Source: Scortum barcoo
Lineage: Eukaryota > Chordata > Actinopteri > Centrarchiformes > Terapontidae
Direction: 5' to 3'
DNA length: 64,000 bases
Assembly: GCA_023238725.1 (NCBI GenBank)
Contig: CM041538.1
Span: 4,036,380 to 4,100,379, forward strand
In this document: positions 1 to 11,700 of the stretch, in pieces
Position numbering within the stretch: position 1 is the first letter of the stretch
How the letters are laid out: each line of letters starts with the position of its first letter
Notes under the pieces: generated by a model
Databases searched by the model: none
What the model saw: the letters and a program-made list of their open reading frames with translations, nothing else
Told to the model about the DNA's origin: nothing
Made by a program: the position numbers and the translations under genes

Positions 1-28
1 GATAACTCTTGTCAGAGGACATGAAACG

Positions 29-69
<41 letters not shown>

Positions 70-1242
70 CAGAGTGTGTGGAGCTTCAGGTCTGACAGGT
101 CTCAAGTACAGCACACACAGAAGGTCTTATTAGGGACAGCTCTGACCACACTGGTATCATGTCATCATGTTTTCTTTAAATCATATATAGACAAATCTTC
201 ACAGTTTTAATGATTGACAGTCTATCTGGACCACCAGTCATTTATGCCAGGACTTTATTATTCACTGATCTTTACTGCTTCTTGATATGACTCCAACTAA
301 ACAGTAATAACAAGCTGCCCCACAAGATAAAGAAAAGCTGGATGTGTGACTTCTTATTCTTAATCTTATTTTTTACTTTACACTGTGAGGACACACTGGA
401 TTGACCTATGGTGCCTCAGTTAATGTGTCTCCCTGAAGTTTAAAATAAATGCAACATTAAATAAACTCTAACAGTGAAACAACCAGAGGCAACAACAGAC
501 TGAAAGTACTGAAACTGGGTTTTTTAATGCTTTGCAGCACCCACACACCGACATGAGTCCCACACAAAAAGTGCAACAAGTGAAAGTATCATATCCTAGA
601 TCTGTGGTTTAGTGTCCAAAATGTTCCTCTTTCGCATGCAGCCCGAACACACAAACACACACCAGCAGGAACAAACCAGAGCAGGGCCCAACTTTCGATC
701 AACACAGCTTTTTAAAACTGTAACAAGCTGCTGCCCATCTGAAAATTCACCCAGAGCTCTCACACACACACTCAGACACGCCGCTTCACATCCTGTGCTA
801 AGGTAAACCACATATACACATTTAAGTTTCACCTGGAGTGCATCTGGTGAGCAAAAAGTCAAACTCATGAACACACACATCGCTGCACTCCCACATCTGA
901 ACACAAAGGCCAAGAGACTTTTAGGGGAGAGCAATGGGATGATCTAACTGGTGATTACTGTAAGCTATCAAAGAGCTGTACTTTACACATGACACATGCG
1001 AACCACAACAACACACATCAGACCAGAGATGTTGCAGATCAGTCGGGTTCCCACCCAGCAGGACTGTTAGGGGCTAATGTCTGATATTACCGGGGTCAGT
1101 TTGTGGTGTGCCGCGGGTGATTTCCCCGTCATCTCAGGCATACACCCCAGGTCTTATGATTGTGACACACAATGACAGAGCACTGAACAGCCTGAGAATG
1201 TTTCAGTGAGCGCGCTCCACGTGAGGCGGTGCTGTGCGGTAC
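1..1242 (-). other. exoc2 intron 23, partial
   Basis: Intronic sequence with a (TG)19 microsatellite at 31-68. I searched the minus strand for the missing C-terminal exoc2 exons (the block after the PTG of exon 23) and found no convincing match, so they lie left of the window. Nothing else recognised. Confidence 0.7.
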
Positions 1243-4200
1243 CTGTAGGCGTTTGGCAGTCTCTCCAGTCAAAGTATCCCGCGTAGATGCCGGGCTCCAG
1301 AGAGCCTGCAATCGGGTCGGCTCGTCTTCTCGATGTAGGCCTCAAAGAGTTTTCTATCCAGCTCTCGCACAGCGTCCACACTCACCTGGAAGTTCAAGGA
1401 CACATGGTTTTACAAGGACAAAATAGAGGAATACATAATAAGTGTGCAGTACTTTTGTTATTGTCACTTCTAAGTCTGAGCAGGATATACAATAGACACA
1501 TAATTCATCTCCATCTACTTCTTAGTGCTTTGTTGTCTTTCTGTCTATATTTTTATTGTTAAATCTTTTAACAATAGTACAGTATGTGTGAACACCCTCA
1601 GATTCTGATATCCACTAATCCACATTTGTATGCAGGGCCGAAAGATAGGATTAAAAGTAATGTCATGACAGAACAGTGTATTTCCACTTATGATTTGCTG
1701 CCATGATCGACTGGAGGCACAATATTAAAGGCTGCACTCACACTCACATTTTTCTACCTCAGCAGACAAAAAGCTTTAATTTCCTGTCATTGCCTTGTTC
1801 ACACGAGTCCCGACCAACAGTCAAGCATATTCACTTTCAATGTCACATCGCAAAAGTCGGGAACGGAAGATATTTTGGCATTTTTCTTTCACAACAAACT
1901 CAAACGTTAAAATGTTCAGAAAATTGTTGTCGATTAATTTTAGTCGACGATCCATGAAGCGTTTCAGCACTACCAATATGACAAGTATGTGCAAAATCAC
2001 ATACAAAAATAATCTGGATTGTTACTGAATGTAATAATCCACGTTGAATGCTCATCAGCAAGTCTGAAAATGTGTGAAAGAAAAAACTTTAGTGTCTGTT
2101 CTCATTTGTTTAATCAACCTGGTACACAGGAATGATTTATTTGGACAACAGAGTTTTGTCCTGTAATGATAATATCATCACTATATGTTTCCAATTAATA
2201 AATTAATGATGATACTGAGTGATCACGTAGCCCTGTGCAGTATATGGGCGTGATAGGAAATGCTTTAACTGTATGTCCTCTTTTTAACATTTAACTGCTT
2301 CAGTGGATTCAGATGAAAGGTGTGAGAATCAGCCTTCCCATGACAAATGTACAATATTTGACAGCTTTTTTGCCGTATTAATGGTACATCTGGGCCATAC
2401 AATGTGTATGGCAGATTAACAGAAGGGGAATTGTTATTTCTCAGAACTCAGTGTTACTATTTGATGATTACAATCTAAGCAAACTGTCACCCGTAAATAT
2501 TAAAAAGACAAGATAAGTAAAAGTCAAAATCAATCTTTCCAAGAAAGTGATGTTCAACGTTTTTTACAGGAAAACCAACCAAACACTTCTTTGCTTTGTG
2601 ATTCAACAATTAGTCATCGTGTGAAGTGGTGTGAAGAGAGGGGAGTGAAAATGTGGAAATGAGCTTCCAAGACAATGACTTTCTTTTAAGACAGGAGTCA
2701 TTTCTCTGCTCAGAAGACAGAGGGACCTTAAGCATCTCCCTTCACACTTTTTAATGACAACACACATCTCATCAACTGTGTGAGACAGAGCTGAGTAGTT
2801 CTTCCTTCATCTCAACTCTTTGCAGTTATTCCAAAACACAACTGCAAGCATGAAGCGGTACCCGTGTGATCTTCTCTGTCCCTGTGAAGCCGTGTTTCTC
2901 AAAGTGATCTGCCAGGTTCAGGAAGGTGCGTCTCTCCAGGTACTGGCAGTTACTGAGGATGATCAGCAGGCGCTGCTCCTACGCAAACAAAAACACATGT
3001 TTATACTTCTGTGCTGACATTGACCTTGACAACTACAAGCCCAAACTCTACCCTGTTTTCTTTTTCACATTTCCCTTCTTTCCACAGTCCTCACTTTCCT
3101 AAAATGTCCTGATTTTCAAAATGTAGTGATTTTACAAAAATGCCCTTGGTTTTCTCAAACATCCTTGGTTAACTAAAAAGGTTGCAGTGTGGAAAAATCT
3201 CCTTGCTTTGCCAAAATGTCCTCACGTTTCAGAAAAATACTTTTCTAAATCCATCTTTGCCTTCCAAAATTGTCCTGTCGTTTCTACATGTCCTCACATT
3301 CCTAAAGTGTTCCCACTTTTCTAAAGCATCCTCACTTCCCTAAAATGTTTCTTTTTTTTTCAAAAATGACCTGTCCTCATTTTCCTAATGTGTCTTCACT
3401 TACTAAAATGATCTCAGTTTCTCTAAATGTCCTCCCTTTTCCTAAAATGCCCTTTGTAAAACTGCCTCACTTTCCAAAATTTTTCCAACAAATTCCTAAT
3501 CTACTACAATGTTCTGCCTCTCCAAAAGTGTCCTCGCTTTTCAACAATGTAATCACTTTCAAGCTCAAATTGGTTCTCACAAACAAGTGAGTATAAGAGC
3601 ACAAACACACATTAATGCACAAGCACACAAACACTGGCAGCAGTGATGACACAATGGTTAGCCTACATTTTGACAACCACAAATCATGTCGTCACTGCCA
3701 ACAATTTTGTTTTTCACACACAACCACAGACTGCAGCCTTGGAGACATGATAAAAGCCTTCAGTGGGCTGATATAAACTGATATCTAGCTTATAATGACA
3801 GCCAGGTACTGTCCTTGCTTGCGTGTGCTGGTTTTGAACTTGCCAAACATTGAAGTTTATACCATGAGTGATACCAGTCTTAACTCTGGTCAGCTGCAGT
3901 CTGGCTGCATAAGCTAACACACATACAGGGCTGGGGCTGGGGAAACCCCATCTGCACCTTGCTCCATTTCCCTTTACCAGAAGTTCTCTACGCCCTGCTC
4001 TTCCTCCTCCTCGTCCTCCTCCTCCCCTGTGCTTAACCCTATTCACTAACATCTTAAACAAGTTACAGGAAATGAGGACGTATCTGCTTCTTGTCCACAA
4101 CCAGGAAACAGCCTGATAACATTTAGTGGTTTGAATGAGTGAGACACGTGTTCGTATAGTTGTGTAAAGAGAGAGCCCACGCTTTGGTGACACTGGCAGT

Positions 4201-7200
4201 CACCAGATGTGGGACTTCAGGTGAATCAACCCCAAACAGTTTAAAGGAAACAATAAAAAACGCATCACACTTACAGATGTCGGACTGAAGCCCTCTTGAA
4301 CGCCGGGAAACCGATCTGGCGAGGACAGGTCCACTGAAATGTTGCTGCGCAGACAGGAGAGATTTTAACATGCCATCAGAGTTGAGCACACTTTAATTGA
4401 AGATATATAAAAAAAGCAATACTTACTGAGATGTATCAATGTCTCCATCTGTTTTAGTGCTCAGCTGCTCCAAGGAGTTTATGAAAACCTGAGTTGAGGA
4501 CACATGAACACATTTATCAGACAAGGTGTGCAAAACACACTACTGAAGTGTCATGCTCAGAACTTACTTTACATACTCTATAAGACAAGGTGATACACTG
4601 CTTCAGTGGACAGCGCACGTACAACAAAGTGCAATGGCCTCTGTCAGATGTAACATTGGTGGCAATCTGTGTCTGACTGAATGGTATCAGTTTGGAACTG
4701 CGATGACAAAACCCCAACAGATAAGAGCAGAGACGGAGCATCGACTCCAGCTTGTTGTTTTTAAAAGGTTGCAAAACAATCAACAAGGTTTAGCTGTAGC
4801 GCTGACATCAAAAATTGTTTGCACCAATATGTTTTTAGCAGTTACTTTTCTCTACCTTGCCAGTGTATTTTTGTGTCATTTCATGTGTATTCTGATTGGT
4901 TGGTTTGTAGATGTGGGTCGTAGCAGAGGTCACATTGCGGGAATCTGCTCCTAATATCTGACACTGTCAAAACTGTGAGGCAGGCCTGTCACTGACTGTC
5001 AAAGTTTTAAATCTGACAATATGACATGGTGCTTATGCTGCTAATCCATACTCTTTAATCTGTCCTGTATACAGAGATTTATACCTTATGTTTAATGAGT
5101 CTGGGATGTCTACTTTTTCAGAATTTCAGGCTTACTTATAAATTCACTGAGTTATATACTGCTTTCCATGCTTTATTGTGTGTTCTTAAAAAACAAATGC
5201 ATAATGCAACCACATCTGTCATTTTGGCTGCAGGCTGACAGATCTTACCTTCATGATGCTCACAGTGAGCTCTGTGGCCTGATCCTGGACCTGTTCCAAC
5301 TGCAGCACCTGAGGAAAAGATAGTGAAACAGCCCCAGAAAAGTCTCACTATCCTATTCCAGTCACTGTATTCTGTGTTTTGTGTCTTTTTATAGTCATGA
5401 TAGCAAATGATTCACATGATTGCTTTATAGGAGTGCATGATTGTGCAACCAATAAGTTTACTGAGGCTAAAGGGGTGATTATGATGATCATACGAAAACT
5501 TCTGCAACTCTAGATACTGTTTGCATTGCTGATCTCACATTGATTTCTCCTGGTTTGAGCTCCAGAGGCTCTTTGAGTGACTGCAACATCTGGACCACAC
5601 ACTGTTCAAACTGTGAAGGCTGCAAAACACGAGAGCAAACAAATTAGAAAAAAGGAATCCTAAAACCTAACTGTGTTAAGTGTGTTTCCAACATGTCAGT
5701 GACAATTTGCTGGTGTGTGTCAATCATTCCTCATAATATGCTGTGCTGCTTGATGCAATGGCACATTCCTTACCAGGCTGGTGATTCCCTCATTATCTAC
5801 AACCCAATCCTCTTTCTCAGCGAGCCTCTTGACATCTGAGTGTGTAAAAAAAAAAAAAAAGCACAAATATAAATCGAAAAAGCAATTACTTGAAACCTGT
5901 AGACAGTTTATTGAACTCAGACAAAAAAAAAAAAACACCGTTCTATAAATGAGATGTGATTACAAATGAAAATATAAACAGTTTCTGAGGGAAAACCACA
6001 AGATGATATAAAATTAAACTCTTTCTGTTGAGACCACAATTTGATGTGAATGTGGTGGATAGTTAAGAGAAAAACCAGTCACTCTTCTCAAAATGACCAT
6101 GTCTAACCACAAGTGAAACCGAGCATGTCTGGTTTTAGTCTCATAACACTTTCTCCATTACTACCCTAGAAGTTGTATGAGGTAAAAGGTGACAGTTGTG
6201 GACATTGACCACCAAATAATCAATGAATGAATGCAGCAGAAACAGATTAAGTGTCTCAACTGTCTTGTTGGGTTTGTGCCAAAGAATAGCATTATTATAA
6301 AACATCTCTTTTGATATTCAGAAAGGATCTGTTACTGTGTCCCGATCTAATACCACATAATGCTTGTATACAGTATTTATTCTATACTCATACATGCTAA
6401 TTTTAAATCGTACTATTTTGCAGTTAGTACACAAGAAAGTAATTTACTACCATTCTGTGCAAACAGGAAATGATACAATACGTGTACCAACGGACGCCAA
6501 TCAAACTGCGACTTCAGAATGACACAGACACAGAAAATCGAACTTAACATGAGAAAGCCAAATGTGTTTCTAAAGAATTTATATTTATTATCTAGTACCA
6601 AAACAGCTTCCTGGAAGCTAATAAAAATACTTGAGCAGAAGGGTACACTCAAAAATCTGAATGTATATGCTTATGTTTGTATGCATACTGACTGTTTTTA
6701 GTAGTACACTTAGTTTCAAGTTAAAACATGTAAATGTTTAATTATTATGTAGTTTAGAATCTGCAGCCAGCTTGTTTTTTTTATTAGAATAAAAAAATCT
6801 AGTACACTAAAACGTTTTAATGTTGTGTTGAAGATTTTTTTTTTTTTTTACCAACTAAGATGACTTTGGTGCACAATCAGTAATTTGTTTGTATTTTGTT
6901 TATAAAATTGACCTGGGGACATGAAAGCTTTATGAAACTGACCATTAGAGGATCTTATTAATTTTCAATGGACATCCCTTAGAGGAAAAGACTTATTTAC
7001 ACCCTCTAACATCGTTACTGCCCTCCCTCACCTTCTGTAGTGTGCAGCAGAGTCACCATGAGGCAATGAACTCTCAGCTCCAGCAGCAGATCCTGGATCA
7101 CCTGCAGCAAATCATTGGGGATCTCCAGAGCAGAGAGAGCATCGTGACAGCCCCTGGACGAAAGACAAGAGAGGCAACAGAGAGAGGCAGAGGTCATTAT

Positions 7201-8719
7201 GTGGTATGGCAGGTATGGAGTTAAAATGTCCTGAATACCAACTGTCAGAACTGCACATAATCAATGAGTAACGTATTCAAACAATCAGTGTGAGAACCTG
7301 ACGGTGTGAATGATTTGTGTCAGCCAGGCTCCCGTGAGCTCTGTTTTGTTCTCCCAGCCTCCGTAAACACTCAGGTCAGCCTGTGGCAGGGTGGTGGGCA
7401 GGAGAGCCCCCCGAACGAGCTTCACCAGCCGATGGGTCATCTCCTCGATCATTTTCTGTAAAACATTCAGCAAATGTACAAATAATAGCATTAGGTGGCA
7501 TTTCTTTGAAAAACAGATGTGGTGAGTAAGCCTCAAAATAATCTATGTCACCAGTCACAATGAAACATACTTTAAAGTCATTCTGTCTCTGTCTGGCATT
7601 CTTCTTGGATTTCTCCACCTGCCCAGATTTCTCTCCGGTCTGCAGAAAAAAAAACAAGACAGGAAACACTAATGTTAAATATTATCTGCAAATTAAAATG
7701 ATACAGATCTTGTTTAGTCAATAACGTCTTAAAGATTAGTTTTGTTCTGCCTTTATTCCATAGTTAACTGTGTGGAGGCAGACAGGTAACAAAGATTCAC
7801 ATATAATGATACGGGCTATAATCATGGTGACGTATTTGCCTTTTAGCTTCTTCAACTGTGCAGTAAAAATGTGTGTAAAACAAAACAAGAATACAGAATA
7901 GCAGAAGAGAATAGAATGGCAATAGACAAAAATGTTAGCTATAGTTGTAGTAACTTGAATTGTAAGTCAATAGAAAGTTCTTAGAGCAGTTCTTTGGCAG
8001 TGACCTTCTCTAGAGGGAGAAAGAGGCTTATGAAAAGCAACCAATGGCCTTCCAGAATCAAAACTTGGAAATTGCAATAATATGACATGTGTCTTAACGT
8101 CTAGGCCACCAGGATGCTCTGAAATCACTGACTTTCAGTATGACGCCACCACCAGACCACATACTGTATTAACATTCAGTACTGTGGTGGTCATCATTTT
8201 ACAGATCTATATCAAAACTTGCAGAAATAAAACTTTCACAGTTTTTTTAACATCAAAAGTTTAGGATATTTGATCAGCATCCCACAGAGAACCATAGATT
8301 CCAGTTTGCGTCCTGTTGAATGTTTTAATGTTTAGTTTTACTGATTTAGTTTGGCAACTCATTAAATTTACAGACATCAGAACCCAGTATACAGACAGAT
8401 CATCCTTCAATGTCTTGTTTAAATGCAGTGTTTTGGGGTGGATGGACAGAAAAGGACCTACCTGAATGGCCACATGACACACAGAGGTAAAGAGGAAACA
8501 ATGGTTTTGTCATTAGGGTGAACCCATGAGTATTTTCTAAAAAACTTTATTTTTGTGTCTGGTCATTGTAAAAGCTTCTCTGGTATTTACCTCACTAAAA
8601 AGACTTCCATTAACATAAGAGATCCACAGCTTCCAGAAGTTTGGCAACTGACCGATCACCACGTCTGAAAGCTTCTCCACAAACTGCACCTGCTGCGGGG
8701 TTTCAAAGCGCCAGGCTGG

Positions 8720-8760
<41 letters not shown>

Positions 8761-11700
8761 TATTACACAAACCCACCGACACACGTCTTATCTCCGCTGT
8801 GCTGGAAGGTGATGGGGGACTGAGAGGATGAGCAAGCAAAGCGCACTGACTTGAAAATGTCTGAGTGCTTCTGTAATTCAAAGAATCACAAAACAAAATT
8901 GTTGACTTCCAGGCACACTTGCCTCAGGATGTTTGTTTGTACTTTTACCGCACTGCTTGATGTAAGGAGACACACTGCAGTTCCCTGCAGTCTTATATAC
9001 TGTGATTCCCCTAAGCACCATACATGGGAAGTGTTACACACACAAACAAACAAACGCACAGTGAGAATGAGGCCCAGATAGGGAAGCCCCTCCCTAGCAC
9101 CTTGTGTGGGTGAGCTGTAATATGATTGTGGTACTCACTGCTGGGTCGTGGTGTACGCAGGCTGCCCCCTCTCTTCAGAGACGCGGAGTGGCTTAGCCTG
9201 CCGAGGGCCGAAGGACGGGTATCCCCCTCTGGGTCCAGAGCTCCGACACCCACTGACAGACAAAGCGAAAGGAGGGGAGGGATGAGAAATGAACTCGGAG
9301 GAAAAAGAAACACATACTTCAGATATCAAATAAGCCATTTTCATAATTCCACATTCCTCAATAAGCTCAGCAGGCTTTCACACCAAACAATCCTCCCTCG
9401 CCCCTCTCGGCCTTTCTTTATTTGTGTTCTGATCCATCTCTGCCGTGGCCCACAGCTGAGAGAATGTCCCGTTGTTTCCAGGGTAAGGAAACAGAGCTGT
9501 GGGCTTTGCAAGCGCTGGGGTGAAGCGGGTTTACATCGGCCACACTGGGCTCAGTTATGTCTGATCCTCAGGCAAGAACTGGAGCTCCACTAGATGGCGA
9601 TGGGGAGCTTTGCAGCAGCAAACGATGGATAAAGTGCTTATGCAACCACACGCTCCTATCTCGGCTAGTGAGATAACTTCAGTGCAGTAAATGTATGAGA
9701 TAACTTTAGGATAACAGAAGAAAAGGTGAAAGTTGACAAACAGGAATGAAAGTGAAACATTGCAGTGCTAAGAAGGGATCAAACTTACTACAATGAAAAT
9801 GAAACTTAAAAGACAAGTCTGTGCAAAACTGCAATACGCCTACATGTACATTTGTCTAAACGAAGGATGGCCACATTTCCAAAACATGTGTCTGACACAC
9901 ACAGAGAAAAGTGCACTGGTGAGTCACAGACTGAATATAGTGTGTAAGCAAGTATTGAGAAATCCCCAAGCAGAGGAGCAAATGCGGTTGAACTGGCCAT
10001 GCACACAATGCAGCCATCCAGTCTAGAAAATGCAAGGAAATTCTCATTTGAGTCAGATTATCTGTAAACACACGAGGCTTTCTCACATTACATTTGCACA
10101 CTCAAACACACACACTCACACACATTGACACATAGCTCTTATGGAGCTGTGCAGTCTGTCGTCCCTGTGATGTTTTCCTCTTTTTACAGGGATGAGAGTT
10201 GCTGTTGATCCAGGTGTCAGCTAAACCCCCGGCGTCCTTAGAATGCACAAGTGCATGTGTGTGAGACAGTTTAGGTGTGAGTGTGCATGTGTGCAGGGCT
10301 GCTTCGAGTGCTCAGACTGTTCATTATGCTGCTATGTTGTTTCTTCTTAAAGGTTTAAAGATTAAAATACAGGAACTGCTGTGTGCATGTGTCACCTGCT
10401 CACTTCCTCATCAGGTCTGAGGCTTCTCTGAAGGTTGGATGAGTTCCTGTTCCCCGAGGGGTCAACAGCCATGACCACACACATGCACGTATGCTTTCCC
10501 TCCAAATGCACAGACACATATACACACATACATACACACACAAACACAACTTGCTGGCTGCTTAACTGTAAAATGTGATTTTCACCTTGTTTTTCTCTGT
10601 ATCTTTTAGTTCTTTATTTTTCGTTGTCATGTTTCAGCCATCTTTTTTTAGATTAAACAGATAATAATGAATGACAATAAACTGATAAGTTCTGGATTTC
10701 TGGAGGAGAAAAGTCAAATTAAAAAGAAAATGACCCTCAAGAACACCGGGCCCTGATACACATGCAAAAATGTCATTAACATGCTAACTGAAGTATAATA
10801 ATTAATACATTTCAGTGACACTGACTGAGCCTTAAATTGAAACCGCATGTTTCCCAGTGAAATGTAGGAACACTAGATTCCCTCTAATTGCTCACTGACA
10901 AACCTATTTTCCTGCGAACAAAATTTACTGCTAATTGTATTGATATTGGCAGAAGAAGCGCTGTTCAGGATGTAAGAGTACTGCAGTTTATAATTGAATC
11001 AGGCAGAGTCCGATTGCAGCACCGGGGCACGATGGGAGTGTTTAGACATACGGAAGCAACTTGCACCGCCATGCTTCCTCACAAGAAAACTCAGCCTTCG
11101 GGCTTTTGTTTCAACAGAGATGGATGGGTCTATTTCACATTTAAGGCAATTTATGGGGTAATTAATGAAATCATAACTACACCAGAACGGCCTCTGGCCT
11201 CATATTCTGGACTAGAAAACACAAAAGACAGAGAAAATGACATCAGTTACTGCAGACACGGCTGATGCATCATAGAAATAATCCCTGCCACGTGTGATGC
11301 TGACAATAGCAGAAAAGATGTCTAATAAATACAGTGAGCTGGTGAAAGTGATATGAGGAGGAAGAAGAGGCCGCCAGCAGAGGGGTAAGCTGTGAGGTAC
11401 CGGTAAGGGGGATTCTGGCTATTTGAGAGGAGGGCTAAGGGTGGGAGGGAGGGAGAGGAAGAGTGGGGTCGGGGGAATGCAGTGGATGTGGTTTTATGAT
11501 AGTGGCTGTTCAAGGGCTGCCAGGGTGGAGGGATGTTTCAGGAGGCAGGGGTTTCGTACTCAGGCGAGAGGTGAGCAGCGACGACCAGGGTAGTAAATAG
11601 CTACCAGGTGTGTGTGCGTGTTTTTGTGTGAGGGGAAGAGGTGAGGATAGAGGGGCTCTCTGTAAAGTGTGACAGCAGACAGAGACAAGAATACAAATGA

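Noticed and set aside
790..870. Minus-strand DALQVKLK... resembles the GALQARLE segment expected downstream in EXOC2, followed by a GT
   Set aside because: Only four or five residues match, the preceding codons show no EXOC2 similarity and the implied exon would be about 11 bases; chance is more likely.
3640..3675. ACACAATGGTTAGCC resembling an A box of a tRNA-derived SINE
   Set aside because: No B box at the correct distance and no SINE body or tail.
3714..4193. 159-codon minus-strand frame in intron 21
   Set aside because: Low-complexity Gly/Arg run from a CTC-rich tract, no family resemblance, lies between two confirmed exons.
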